A stretch of DNA of 64,000 nucleotides from Candidatus Competibacteraceae bacterium (GTDB lineage Bacteria; Bacteroidota; Bacteroidia; CAIKAF01): NCBI GenBank assembly GCA_014879445.1, contig JACSSC010000018.1, forward strand, positions 128,706 to 192,705. Direction: 5' to 3'. Shown here one piece after another: positions 1-8,570 of this stretch (position 1 is the first letter of the stretch; each line of letters starts with the position of its first letter). Position numbers and translations under genes: made by a program. Below the pieces are notes generated by a model. That model was not told where the DNA came from. It did not search any database and saw only the letters and a program-made list of their open reading frames with translations.

Positions 1-372
1 CTTTATTCTGGCGATGGCGTAAACCCACACAGTAAATCAAACGAGCAACTTCTGATTGATATTCGTATTCCATTCCAACCATCCCATGTTGTTTTTAGAA
101 AACTGCGCCCTCGAAAATCACTCGATTTTACTTCTCTTTCTACAGCCGTGGCCTTATATCCAAACCAAATAAGAGTTGTGATTGGAGGGGTTGACCCCCA
201 ACCGGTTTTGCTAACATTTGATGGCACTCATCCGCATGATGATGTCATTGCTCAGTGTGTTAAAAAACCCCGCATTGTTGACAACGATTTTTATTCACGC
301 AAGTACCGCAAAGAAATGATAGGACATTTTATTCGTGAAAGCTTATCTCAATTATCTAATATGAAATTTTAA
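1..372 (+). CDS. FAD-binding subunit of a xanthine/CO dehydrogenase-type molybdoenzyme (C-terminal fragment)
   Basis: The frame is open from base 1 to the stop at 372, so this is the last ~123 residues of a gene that starts left of the window. The sequence reads like the C-terminal domain of the CoxM/XdhB subunit: the strand with RKLRPRKSLDF, then SLSTAVAL and IRVVIGGVDPQPV, and a helical tail with YRKEMIGHFIRESL. In this family the FAD subunit passes electrons between the molybdenum subunit and NAD or another acceptor. The N-terminal FAD-binding domain is outside the window, so substrate and subunit composition cannot be judged. The hemerythrin-like gene follows after 5 bases and may be co-transcribed. 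Confidence 0.72.
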   Translation, partial: LYSGDGVNPHSKSNEQLLIDIRIPFQPSHVVFRKLRPRKSLDFTSLSTAVALYPNQIRVVIGGVDPQPVLLTFDGTHPHDDVIAQCVKKPRIVDNDFYSRKYRKEMIGHFIRESLSQLSNMKF

Positions 373-377
373 TAAAC

Positions 378-893
378 ATGACAAAAGCAATTGATTTATT
401 GTACGACGAACATCAGATTATTACACAGGCAATTGAGCAGGTTCGAGCATTTTTAGACGAAGCCGTAAACGGCACTAAATCCATTGAAGAAATGCACGCC
501 TATATCCTTTTTTTTCGTCATTATGCTGACAAGTTTCATCATTACAAGGAAGAAGAAATTCTTTTTCCCGAAATGGCCAAACGTAATGAATTGATCGCTG
601 AAGGGGTTATTCAGGAAATGCTCGACAATCATGTTGAGTTTAGACAAATGATTGCCGATATGGAAGCGTCTGCAAGCGAAGGCGATGCGGCAAAAACACA
701 AATGCAATTTGCCCAATATGCAGAAGCACTTCTCGATCATATTGCTGTCGAGAATGATGAAGTTTTTCAAATGGCCGAATCTCTTTTCTCTGATGACGAA
801 CTCGAAAATATGTATTTCCGCTTTGTAGATATGGACCGCGAATTAAATGATGCTAAAAAGCGCGAAATGGAGGCATCTATTCAGAATGGATAA
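378..893 (+). CDS. Hemerythrin-domain protein
   Basis: This 171-residue all-helical protein has the hemerythrin ligand pattern: His12 in DEHQ, His48 and His54/55 with the acidic run in HHYKEEEILFP, His85 in LDNHVEF, and His121 with Glu125 in LLDHIAVENDE. Hemerythrin-like domains bind a non-haem di-iron centre and are used for O2 or NO sensing and storage, or iron-centre repair. There is no signal peptide, so it should be cytoplasmic. It lies 5 bases after the molybdoenzyme fragment. A role in oxygen or NO response would suit an organism that reduces N2O, but that is inference. The domain call is secure; the precise role is unknown. Confidence 0.8.
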   Translation: MTKAIDLLYDEHQIITQAIEQVRAFLDEAVNGTKSIEEMHAYILFFRHYADKFHHYKEEEILFPEMAKRNELIAEGVIQEMLDNHVEFRQMIADMEASASEGDAAKTQMQFAQYAEALLDHIAVENDEVFQMAESLFSDDELENMYFRFVDMDRELNDAKKREMEASIQNG

Positions 894-921
894 TTGCATG
901 TTTCCCACTTTATTGTGCTCT

Positions 922-3144
922 TTATTTGGGCAAGAGTATAAATTTTGAAACAAATTTTATCTCGCTTCCACGCATCAGCATCAGCACATACATGCCTTGC
1001 GACAGCTCGTTTAGGTCTATCAAAAGTTTGCCTTCATCTGCAGAAGTAATTTTACCTTGAATTAATTTTTGACCAGAGAGGTTGCTAATGGCCCACGTAT
1101 CCATATTGCTGCTTTGATAATCAAACTGCACTTGTATCAAGCCATTGGTTGGATTCGGAAAAACCTCTGCGCTAAAGGTTAAGGGATCGTCTATTCCTAC
1201 ATAAAATCCAGTTGTGAAATGGTGTATGATGGAGCTGCCAAAATCTCCATTAAATGATTTTAGAACACCTTGAGGGTTGAGCTTCTGAATCCGGAATGTG
1301 CCACTTCCATCATTGTTTGCCCAAAACGAAATGCCGTCACCATCGCTATCTTCAAGCACAAGTGTATAACATCCCGATGTTAATGCCAAAGTGTCGCGAT
1401 AAATCGTATTGGCGCTCATTCCACTTCTTGAAAAAACAATGTTGCCCTGATCATCAATCACACGATACGTATTTTCGTTAGGATAACTGTTCGATTTAAA
1501 ATATATCATGATGCTGTCGGGATACATGGGCGGAATATCATATGCACTCTCCTGCATATTGTTGAGCGAATAATTATCCGTCATGCCATTGATATCCTGA
1601 ATGGATGCCCTGAATCGTTTTTCGCCGGAGGCGCTCGTCCAGTCATTCAGGTTGTTTAATATCACAGTGTCTGTTTGCATAAATGTCAACATGCCCGACC
1701 AAGATTGCGTTTGCATCCACCCCCCAACAACACCATATTCAATGGTAGCCGAAGTGAGAGGTTGGCTGCCTGTATTGCGTATAACAACAGTGGCATTGTT
1801 GCAAATCGGATTTTGACGCCTGTGGTTTTTATCATGGCTAGGGGCTATGATTTCAAGCATTTCGGCATCGAGTGTTCGAGTTGGTGCTGTATAATAAAAT
1901 ACCTGACCCTCGATGATATAACTGCAATTGTTGTTGTTTATGTTGGTAAAAGGTTGCATGTTAACATCCAATGTGCAAACATTCCCAGGCGTTAGATATG
2001 CGCCTATGTCATGATCAAACACACCAACCGCCGCGCCAGGACACCAATTAGCACGGTCATAAATCCAAGTGCCTGCTTGCGGAAAAACAGGATTTAATCC
2101 GCAGTTGTCACGCCAGATTAAGTTCGAACCCCGTTGCACTCCGTCCATAAAAAAATAATAGTTTTTCGGACAAAATTCTGCACAATTTTCATTGCCACCA
2201 AACCCATGCCCCGTTGGCACAAACCTGAATTTGGCATGATCTGTCTGTATGGGTATTGTTCGTATTCTAGGTGTCAGGTAGTTCTCTATCGGATTTGATG
2301 TATTGCCATACGGAAAACTACCCTGCCAAAGATTCTCAACCAAAAATGCCCTGTGAGGGGGCTCTCCTTCTATCATTTCAAAATCCAGTGTCGCCGTAAA
2401 TCCATCTTGCCAGCCACCGTAAAATACACGGATCTCTACAGAATCGCTTAGTAACGATATGTAATCAGTAACATCAAATGTGTAGGTCCAAGTCCAATTA
2501 TTGGATACATTTCCATTGTATGGCGTTATCAGGCGGGCAATTTCATAATGCTCTATAATCTCATATACCTGATAGGTTTGCCACGGTTGATTTGTAATAG
2601 CCGTGTCACAACCTACCCATATCGAATCTGTAATATTGCCAACCCCGTCAAACACATAATAGTAGTATTGACATGGCCAGGCAAGTATAGTGTCGGTTGC
2701 TGTATTGGGGGTCAATCCATTCCCAAAAATAAATACCGAATCGGCTAAAAAATAAATTGTATCTGTTTCAAGTAATGTGCTATTCCATGTCGTAGTATAG
2801 GTGGATTGAAAGGAAAAGTTAAACGTAGAATAACTATTGTTGCCAACCGTAAACGATGGATATTCGGTAAGCGTGGAGTCGAATGTCTGAGTGCGTTTTT
2901 TGGCATAAACCTGCGTGGTGTAATCCCACTCCGAACAGCCCGAAGACGGACATCCTAATGTAAATCGGAGCAATACCTTATAAAACGATTGCGTGTTAGG
3001 CGGAAAAACAGTCCAGTAATCAAAATGCCCGTACCAGTTCAGATGCGTTTGTTGGTGACTTTGTATCCGTACCGTATCTCCGGGCGTGGCTAATGCTGAA
3101 CCCGAAACAACAATAAGAAAAAATAAAATTGAAAATAGTCGCAT
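922..3144 (-). CDS. Secreted PNGase F-like glycoprotein amidase with T9SS sorting domain
   Basis: The 740-residue protein starts with a signal peptide (MRLFSILFFLIVVSGSALA). I chose ATG 3144 over the upstream TTG at 3171 because a TATCTTGC sequence resembling a -7 box lies over the TTG. The N-terminal half carries features of the peptide-N-glycosidase F fold: a stretch with HFDYWTVFPP and a disulfide-type segment GCPSSGCSEWDYTTQVY, then the EIIEHYEIARLITPY region. The last ~82 residues are a type-A T9SS C-terminal domain (VFPNPTNG ... GQKLIQG ... LNELSQGMYVL), so it is exported by T9SS and anchored or released at the surface. Family members cleave N-glycans from asparagine. Whether the active-site acids are intact was not verified. 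It has no obvious operon partner. Confidence 0.75.
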   Translation of the reverse strand: MRLFSILFFLIVVSGSALATPGDTVRIQSHQQTHLNWYGHFDYWTVFPPNTQSFYKVLLRFTLGCPSSGCSEWDYTTQVYAKKRTQTFDSTLTEYPSFTVGNNSYSTFNFSFQSTYTTTWNSTLLETDTIYFLADSVFIFGNGLTPNTATDTILAWPCQYYYYVFDGVGNITDSIWVGCDTAITNQPWQTYQVYEIIEHYEIARLITPYNGNVSNNWTWTYTFDVTDYISLLSDSVEIRVFYGGWQDGFTATLDFEMIEGEPPHRAFLVENLWQGSFPYGNTSNPIENYLTPRIRTIPIQTDHAKFRFVPTGHGFGGNENCAEFCPKNYYFFMDGVQRGSNLIWRDNCGLNPVFPQAGTWIYDRANWCPGAAVGVFDHDIGAYLTPGNVCTLDVNMQPFTNINNNNCSYIIEGQVFYYTAPTRTLDAEMLEIIAPSHDKNHRRQNPICNNATVVIRNTGSQPLTSATIEYGVVGGWMQTQSWSGMLTFMQTDTVILNNLNDWTSASGEKRFRASIQDINGMTDNYSLNNMQESAYDIPPMYPDSIMIYFKSNSYPNENTYRVIDDQGNIVFSRSGMSANTIYRDTLALTSGCYTLVLEDSDGDGISFWANNDGSGTFRIQKLNPQGVLKSFNGDFGSSIIHHFTTGFYVGIDDPLTFSAEVFPNPTNGLIQVQFDYQSSNMDTWAISNLSGQKLIQGKITSADEGKLLIDLNELSQGMYVLMLMRGSEIKFVSKFILLPK

Positions 3145-3542
3145 GTTTATCTTACCATATTTTTTGGGCAAGATAGTAATAATTGAATTTTGTTATTAGA
3201 ATAGTTCAGGGCGCCTTTTCCGCCTCCGGCTGCAAGCAGCGTTGCCGGGCTGCGGGGTGCCACGGCGTGCGGGGGCTTACTTTTGCAGGCCGCCACCACC
3301 GCCTGCCAACCCCAATTTTATTACTGTTCATCAACTTAGCTATGCTCACTCTCACTTTCAGCATAAGTTGTTGCAGCCCGTCTTCCGCCGGCTATCCGCC
3401 TACGTCGGGGCGCAAAATAAGGGTTAAGTATGTATCCTTTATTATCAATCGGCGTGTTAATATTGGTCATGCACGCAAGTTTGACAAACAATTCAACTGG
3501 TTCTTTCTTTTAATATACAAATTATGCGATATATTCAACGCA
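3145..3542. other. Intergenic region with GC-rich island
   Basis: This 398-base gap lies between the PNGase F-like gene start and the selD stop. From about 3209 to 3428 the composition changes sharply from AT-rich to strongly GC-rich (runs such as GGGCGCC, CGCCTCCGGC, GCGTGCGGGGGC, CCGCCGGCTATCCGCC), with an AT-rich centre at about 3313-3370. No ORF in it resembles a protein. The two GC-rich flanks around an AT core suggest a decayed mobile or dispersed non-coding element, not a gene. The rest of the gap shows nothing recognisable. Confidence 0.5.
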
Positions 3543-4592
3543 TTACATCATCGTTATGGTTATAAGATTTTTTGTTTTCGGCACTATTTCACCTATACAA
3601 TATACAGGTTGCCCGATGGCTTTCATTTCATTTTCAAAATCGTTTTTGTGGGCAGTATCAACACAGGCCAATAATCCGCCGCTGGTTTGAGGATCTGCAA
3701 ATAAGTTTTTATGCCTTTCACTCAAATCGGACATCTGCTTACCGTAGCTTTTCCAATTTCGTTCTGTGCCCCCCGGAATGGCTCCTTTCTCAAGATATTC
3801 GTAGGCGGATGGTATAACAGGAATATTCGATTCATGTATAATGGCCGACGCATTACTGCCATTGCACACTTCGCCTAAATGTCCGAGCAATCCAAACCCC
3901 GTAACATCCGTTAGCGCATGTACGTAATCTAGAGAGCCCATATGCAATCCGCTTTGGTTTAAGGTTGTCATACATTCAATGGCTTCTTGTAAATGGGCAT
4001 TAGTTATCATGCCCTTTTTTATAGCTGTTGAGAGTATCCCAATTCCTAATGGCTTGGTTAGAAAGATACAGTCGCCGGTTTTTGCTGTATTGTTTTTTTT
4101 TAGATTTTGTAATTTAACCATTCCGGTTACTGCTAATCCGAAAATGGGCTCCGGATTATCTATGGAATGCCCGCCGGCTAAAGGAATACCTGCTTGATGA
4201 CAAATTTTTTCGGCCCCTTGCAATACTTCAGCTGCCAGCTCGGGCGGAAGGGTTTGTGCGGGCCAGCCCAATATGGCTATGGCCATAATAGGTTTGCCCC
4301 CCATGGCATATACATCGCTTAGTGCATTCGCAGAAGCAATGCGACCAAAATCAAAAGCACTGTCAACAATGGGCATAAAAAAATCAGTTGTGGAGATAAT
4401 TGCTTCATTATCCCCAATTTGATATACAGCTGCGTCATCGCGTGTGGCATTGCCTACAAGCAACTGTGGATAGGAAGTTTGTGATTGGCGAGTTTGTGAG
4501 ATGATTTCTGACAATACTCCCGGCGATAGCTTGCATCCGCATCCCGCTCCGTGGCTATATGCTGTTAGTTTTATATCCGAGTTTTTTTTCAT
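3543..4592 (-). CDS. selD: Selenide, water dikinase
   Basis: SelD makes selenophosphate from selenide and ATP. The N-terminus has the diagnostic YSHGAGCGCKLSP segment, with Cys18 and Lys21 aligning with the essential Cys17 and Lys20 of the E. coli enzyme. The AIR-synthase-like ATP-binding core follows (DDAAVY, STTDFFMPIVDS, AGGHSID, LTDVTGFGLLGHL), ending with DPQTSGGLL. The length of 349 residues is normal. The position that is Sec in some bacteria is an ordinary Cys. It overlaps mnmH by 4 bases (ATGA type), so the two are translationally coupled. With no selA/selB/selC in view, the likely job is feeding tRNA 2-selenouridine synthesis. Confidence 0.95.
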   Translation of the reverse strand: MKKNSDIKLTAYSHGAGCGCKLSPGVLSEIISQTRQSQTSYPQLLVGNATRDDAAVYQIGDNEAIISTTDFFMPIVDSAFDFGRIASANALSDVYAMGGKPIMAIAILGWPAQTLPPELAAEVLQGAEKICHQAGIPLAGGHSIDNPEPIFGLAVTGMVKLQNLKKNNTAKTGDCIFLTKPLGIGILSTAIKKGMITNAHLQEAIECMTTLNQSGLHMGSLDYVHALTDVTGFGLLGHLGEVCNGSNASAIIHESNIPVIPSAYEYLEKGAIPGGTERNWKSYGKQMSDLSERHKNLFADPQTSGGLLACVDTAHKNDFENEMKAIGQPVYCIGEIVPKTKNLITITMM

Positions 4593-5614
4593 GTGTATTG
4601 TGATAGTAAATGTTGTGCAACATCATTATGTGTCCAGTGAGATGGAATGTCAATTTTTATAACTTTTTCTGCAGATCGTTTTGAAATTAAACCTTCATAT
4701 GAGCGGTCATAGTATCTTAATACAATCTCACAAAATTGGTCTAATTTTTTTGATTTGAGCATGTCGCATCCGGATTGATATGCTTCGTTTCCCAGCCGTT
4801 TTTTTATCCTTTCAAGCGCATCTTGTATCTCGTGGATTGAAGCTTCTCCATAGAGCGATAGCAGGTGTTCTCTTCTTTTTTCAGCATCACAGATGATAAA
4901 ATAGGTTTGACTTGATTTTAATGATGCGTGAATATTGTGAGGAAGGAATACTTTTCCAATGTTTTTACTTTCGTCTTCTATCCAAATGGGTTTTTGGGGG
5001 TTGAGTTGTATCAGATGTTGATACAACTTATTTTCAAACATTTCGGTTGATGGTTGTGCAGGCATACATAATGCGCCAAATGCCGATCCCCTGTGGTTGG
5101 CCAACGACTCCAAATCAACAACCTGCGCCCCTGATTGCTGCATGGCTTTTAGTATTTCCGTTTTTCCTGATCCGGTATATCCACCCAATACATTGAACTG
5201 AAAAGATTGATTTAAATAATGCAGCACATGACGTCGGTATGATTTGTAACCGCCCTCAAGTACGATAACATGCATGCCGGCCGTATGAAGCAGCCAAGCA
5301 ACGCTGTTGCTTCGCATTCCACCACGCCAACAATATAATTTTATTTGATTGCCATCAGCCATTATTTGCCTTGCTCTTCGCACCATATCGGCCATACGAG
5401 GGCCAACATACTCCAGACCTTTTTCAATGGCTTTTTCTCGCCCATCATGCTTGTATAAAGTGCCTATAACCGACCTTTCTTCATCTGTAAATAGTGGCAT
5501 GGAAATACTGCCGAGCAAATGTCCGTGCTCATATTCCCCCGCTGAACGTACATCTAAAATTGGCGCAGATTTGTGCGTTTCAAGAAATTCAGTTATAGAA
5601 AGTATTGTTATCAT
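4589..5614 (-). CDS. mnmH: tRNA 2-selenouridine synthase
   Basis: MnmH (SelU, YbbB) replaces the 2-thio group of wobble uridine in Lys, Glu and Gln tRNAs with selenium from selenophosphate. The N-terminal rhodanese domain (residues ~1-125) has its catalytic cysteine in CWRGGMRS (Cys95). The C-terminal part is a P-loop domain with GGYTGSGKTEI at ~144-154. The length of 341 residues is typical. It is upstream of selD, with a 4-base overlap. The pairing makes a self-contained selenium-tRNA module that does not need the selenocysteine machinery. Confidence 0.95.
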   Translation of the reverse strand: MITILSITEFLETHKSAPILDVRSAGEYEHGHLLGSISMPLFTDEERSVIGTLYKHDGREKAIEKGLEYVGPRMADMVRRARQIMADGNQIKLYCWRGGMRSNSVAWLLHTAGMHVIVLEGGYKSYRRHVLHYLNQSFQFNVLGGYTGSGKTEILKAMQQSGAQVVDLESLANHRGSAFGALCMPAQPSTEMFENKLYQHLIQLNPQKPIWIEDESKNIGKVFLPHNIHASLKSSQTYFIICDAEKRREHLLSLYGEASIHEIQDALERIKKRLGNEAYQSGCDMLKSKKLDQFCEIVLRYYDRSYEGLISKRSAEKVIKIDIPSHWTHNDVAQHLLSQYT

Positions 5615-5639
5615 TCAGCGAATCAAAAGTAATGCTTTC

Positions 5640-6614
5640 TCATCCCATCTCCAGCCCTTTTATTACACGTGCATAAATGTCGGGATGTTCTTTTTGAAAG
5701 AGATCCGTTTCAACCTTGCGTTTATGTATAAAGGTTTGTGTTTCGGCAGAGGTAGAATCCATAATTCGATGTTGCCAAAGCGAAATCAAACGACAGGTTT
5801 TATTGTATATATCCTTTGTAGAATACGTAAAATATTGTTGGGAAAATTTTTCCCAAATAATATCTACGGCAAGTTTGTTGGGATGCATTAAATCTTGGTC
5901 GTAAAATCTGTAATCTCTTAATTCATCTTGCATGATTTCGTATGATGGGAAATAACCTGGAAACGTATGTCGCGATAAAATCCTGTGAATTAGCACATGC
6001 AGCATGCCTTTGCTTAAATTATTCTCAAAAAATCCATCATGTAGATGCTTAACAGGGCTTATTGTAAAAATAATTCGAAGACGTGGGTTGAAGTCGTGAA
6101 TTTGTTCTAGTAATTTTATCCAAGCACTGGTTTCTTCTTCAAGATTCAATAATAATTTTTCAAAAAAATAGGATGGTATTTTGTGGCAGTTGGCTACTAT
6201 TTTTTCTGTCGATTTATAACGATATACCCAAAAAGTACCTAGCGTAATAAAAAGAACTCCCTGTTTAAGTAACGCATCATGAAATAAGGTTATGTTTTGA
6301 TTAATTTTTTCAATGATTGCTTCCGGGTTGGGCGATGAAAAGGATCCATGATGTTGTAAACTTATCCAGCGTCCGTTATATTGTATCAAGTCAGAATGGG
6401 TGTAAATACGGTTTTCAAGAATGTCTTGTATGCATTGTCGGATTGCGTGTGGATTATATACAATGCCATGCGAATGTATATGAACATCAAATCCGCTATC
6501 TTGTATTTTTTTTCCTATTTCGGTTGTAAAACATGAGCCGAGCATACAAATGCAATCATCGTATGAAATGCCTGGAGGTGCAAAGGATATTGGTATGGTA
6601 GTTTGAAGTTTCAT
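5640..6614 (-). CDS. GSCFA-domain protein
   Basis: The 324-residue protein has the GSCFA-type signature MLGSCFT near residue 25 and a later histidine- and asparagine-containing tail (DQDLMHPNKLAVDIIWEKF), as in SGNH-like hydrolase folds. The family is common in Bacteroidota and has no well-defined substrate. No signal peptide is visible. It lies 25 bases upstream of mnmH and overlaps or abuts rnhA on the other side, so it may be part of the same minus-strand run. An SGNH/GDSL-like esterase activity is plausible from the fold family only. Confidence 0.75.
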   Translation of the reverse strand: MKLQTTIPISFAPPGISYDDCICMLGSCFTTEIGKKIQDSGFDVHIHSHGIVYNPHAIRQCIQDILENRIYTHSDLIQYNGRWISLQHHGSFSSPNPEAIIEKINQNITLFHDALLKQGVLFITLGTFWVYRYKSTEKIVANCHKIPSYFFEKLLLNLEEETSAWIKLLEQIHDFNPRLRIIFTISPVKHLHDGFFENNLSKGMLHVLIHRILSRHTFPGYFPSYEIMQDELRDYRFYDQDLMHPNKLAVDIIWEKFSQQYFTYSTKDIYNKTCRLISLWQHRIMDSTSAETQTFIHKRKVETDLFQKEHPDIYARVIKGLEMG

Positions 6615-7072
6615 TAAAATAACCCATCATTTTTTTGTTTTTCATAATAATCATCTACCAACAGATTCTTCTCAAATGAGGCAGCAACAGCCAACTCGTC
6701 GCAACGGTTGTTTTCTTCATTGTCGGCATGCCCTTTTACCCAAACAAATTTGATGCGGAATTTCGAATAGAGTTTTAAAAAACGAATCCATAAATCAGAA
6801 TTTTTCTTTCCCTTAAATCCTTTGACAGCCCATCCAAATACCCACTTTTTTTCAACGGCATCTACCACATATTTTGAATCGGAGTAAATAATAACAGGGA
6901 GGTTCGTTGTTTTTAGCATTTCCAGTCCGTAAATAACCGCCATAAGCTCCATGCGGTTGTTGGTTGTAAGGCGAAATCCTTGAGCAAATTCTTTGCGGTG
7001 CGGACCTGCAATAAGTACTACGCCAAATCCTCCAGGGCCTGGATTGCCACGGGCTGCACCATCGGTGTACAT
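6614..7072 (-). CDS. rnhA: Ribonuclease HI
   Basis: RNase HI cuts the RNA strand of RNA-DNA hybrids. The four catalytic carboxylates are visible: Asp4 (MYTDGAARGNPGPGG), Glu42 (NNRMELMAV), Asp65 (IIYSDSKYVV) and Asp125 (RCDELAVAA), with the mobile His115 in VKGHADN. An ATG at 7072 puts the initiator immediately before the first catalytic strand. Family members normally have several residues ahead of it, and the frame upstream (AIQPVIH) fits that strand. An unusual start such as ATT at 7090 is therefore possible. No in-frame ATG, GTG or TTG exists between 7072 and the upstream stop near 7110. Confidence 0.9.
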   Translation of the reverse strand: MYTDGAARGNPGPGGFGVVLIAGPHRKEFAQGFRLTTNNRMELMAVIYGLEMLKTTNLPVIIYSDSKYVVDAVEKKWVFGWAVKGFKGKKNSDLWIRFLKLYSKFRIKFVWVKGHADNEENNRCDELAVAASFEKNLLVDDYYEKQKNDGLF

Positions 7073-7193
7073 ATGTATAACTGGTTGAATCGCTCTATGA
7101 TTTTGACGTTAAAAGTAGTCAAATTTACGCTTACTATTTCGCAATTCTTTTTATACAGACATCATTCAGGCGTATGCCCTCAGAGATTTCGCG

Positions 7194-7201
7194 TATATTT
7201 G
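7194..7201 (+). promoter_or_regulatory. Bacteroidota -7 box for smpB (TATATTTG)
   Basis: An exact match to TAnnTTTG lies 17 bases before the chosen smpB ATG. Transcription would begin near 7208, downstream of the ATG at 7174, which rules out the longer reading. No convincing -33 TTTG is seen 19 bases upstream. Confidence 0.6.
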
Positions 7202-7218
7202 CAACCCGTTTGTTTTGT

Positions 7219-7668
7219 ATGCAGATTATTGTTAAAAATAAAAAAGCACTTTTTGAATTTACCTTACTCGAAACATTTGAGGTGGGTATTGTATTACTTG
7301 GTTCTGAAATTAAATCTATCAGATCAGGCAAAGCCAATTTGCAGGAGGCATTTTGTTTTTTTGATTGCGATGAATTATTCATCAAAGGTATGCACATTGC
7401 CGAATACAGCCATGGCGGATATGCTAATCATGACCCGCTACGTCAACGAAAACTGCTGCTAAAAAAAGGCGAACTTCGAAAAATTAAAAATAAATTGAAA
7501 GAAAAAGGACTCACAGTAGTTCCGATAAAATTATTTTTAAGCGACAAAGGGTTTGCAAAACTGGAAATTGCGATAGCGAAAGGAAAAAAATTATATGATA
7601 AGAGAGAAAACATCAAAAGCCGCGATGTGAAAAAACAGTTAGACAGAACTCGAAAACAATATAAATAA
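7219..7668 (+). CDS. smpB: SsrA-binding protein SmpB
   Basis: SmpB binds tmRNA and delivers it to stalled ribosomes for trans-translation. The protein from ATG 7219 has 149 residues, typical of the family. It shows the OB-fold core (FEFTLLETFEVGIVLLGSEI, KSIRSGKANLQEAF), the GYANHDPLRQRKLLL segment, and the basic tail DKRENIKSRDVKKQLDR that enters the mRNA channel. A longer in-frame start at 7174 is rejected because the -7 box at 7194-7201 lies downstream of it and the extra residues do not fit the family. A strong terminator follows directly. Confidence 0.95.
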   Translation: MQIIVKNKKALFEFTLLETFEVGIVLLGSEIKSIRSGKANLQEAFCFFDCDELFIKGMHIAEYSHGGYANHDPLRQRKLLLKKGELRKIKNKLKEKGLTVVPIKLFLSDKGFAKLEIAIAKGKKLYDKRENIKSRDVKKQLDRTRKQYK

Positions 7669-7696
7669 AAAACACCGCCAAAGCGGTGTTTTTTTA
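7669..7696 (+). terminator. Rho-independent terminator after smpB
   Basis: AACACCGC (7671-7678), loop CAAA, GCGGTGTT (7683-7690), then a run of T. The A-run on the 5' side makes it potentially bidirectional, so it could also stop the convergent lipoprotein gene at 7715. Confidence 0.85.
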
Positions 7697-7714
7697 AGGC
7701 CTATTTTAAATAAA

Positions 7715-8392
7715 TTACGGGAGGCCATTCAAATAGTCACGCTGATCATCAGTCAGTGTTCCGTTGTATTCTGTAATGCTCCAAATAATACTTTGTATCT
7801 CGCCCGTACTGAATGTGGGCTGTTTGCCCGTAAGTAGCTGAACCATTTCGAGTAACTGCTGATTTTGTGTTTTGCCTAACAACTGATAGTTGGCAAATTT
7901 ATCACTGGAAGAACGGGCTGCGTTAAGACAATATGCATTAAATATCACAAAGGCCGTATCGGAAGCAGGTATTTGTACTTGAATATCCTGAATAATAAAT
8001 CCGTGCTGATAATGCTTGGTAGAATCGCAAAATACGGTTCCAGCCGGAATGTTCCAAGTATGAGGCAATCCGTCGGCTGATAAGATTTTTACAAACAACT
8101 CAACGTAGGTGCCGGTTCCATATGAAGTCCAGTCGGCATCCCCTGATTTGTTTGGCGTTAATGAACGATTCAAGTCGCGCTTATTGAAATTGGCAGGAAG
8201 ACGATATTCGGGATTACCCCCGTAAATTGAACTGACAATTTGTACGTATGAAGGAATTTGCACGTTTGTTACTGCCGGAAACCCATCGTTGCCTCCTAGT
8301 CCTGCAAACTGATCAACGGGTGGCAATTCTTCTTTGGCGCAAGAAACCATGAGTGCTCCCAAAAGTAGAGGGATAAAAAATAACTTTTTCAT
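7715..8392 (-). CDS. Putative lipoprotein, unknown function
   Basis: The 225-residue protein begins with a lipoprotein signal (MKKLFFIPLLLGALMVSCAKEE, acylated Cys at residue 18). The mature part contains a segment about tyrosine- and proline-rich strands and an ending that reads like a repeated-count domain (TGKQPTFSTGEIQSIIWSI, then YNGTLTDDQRDYLNGLP). I do not recognise the family. It stands alone between two convergent or divergent neighbours and should be anchored in a membrane facing the periplasm or surface. Confidence 0.7.
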   Translation of the reverse strand: MKKLFFIPLLLGALMVSCAKEELPPVDQFAGLGGNDGFPAVTNVQIPSYVQIVSSIYGGNPEYRLPANFNKRDLNRSLTPNKSGDADWTSYGTGTYVELFVKILSADGLPHTWNIPAGTVFCDSTKHYQHGFIIQDIQVQIPASDTAFVIFNAYCLNAARSSSDKFANYQLLGKTQNQQLLEMVQLLTGKQPTFSTGEIQSIIWSITEYNGTLTDDQRDYLNGLP

Positions 8393-8544
8393 GATATGGT
8401 TTTTAAATTAGTAATCTTCAAAGGTATTAAAATTTCAATCAAAAAATCTAATAATCCTAGAATTATTTAAAAAAAAAAGAAATAACGATCAAATAGCTGA
8501 ATAAATGATGATAAAAATGGAGTACAAGATATTAAAGTTTTTTG

Positions 8545-8552
8545 TAAATTTG
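8545..8552 (+). promoter_or_regulatory. Bacteroidota -7 box for clpS (TAAATTTG)
   Basis: An exact TAnnTTTG lies 18 bases before ATG 8571. It places the transcript start near 8559, so the longer reading from 8505 cannot be translated from this promoter. Confidence 0.55.
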
Positions 8553-8570
8553 CACTTAATAATAATTTGT

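Noticed and set aside
1675-1995. Plus-strand ORFs opposite the PNGase F-like gene
   Set aside because: Antisense shadows with no domain or codon-usage support.
3183-3674. 163-codon plus-strand ORF over the GC-rich island
   Set aside because: It runs antisense into selD, has no protein family character, and its N-terminal part is the GC-rich island.
7174-7218. Upstream ATG for smpB giving 15 extra residues
   Set aside because: A perfect -7 box lies between it and ATG 7219, and the extra residues do not fit SmpB.
8505-8570. Longer clpS reading with a hydrophobic N-terminus
   Set aside because: The -7 box at 8545-8552 lies inside it; ClpS proteins have no such membrane segment.
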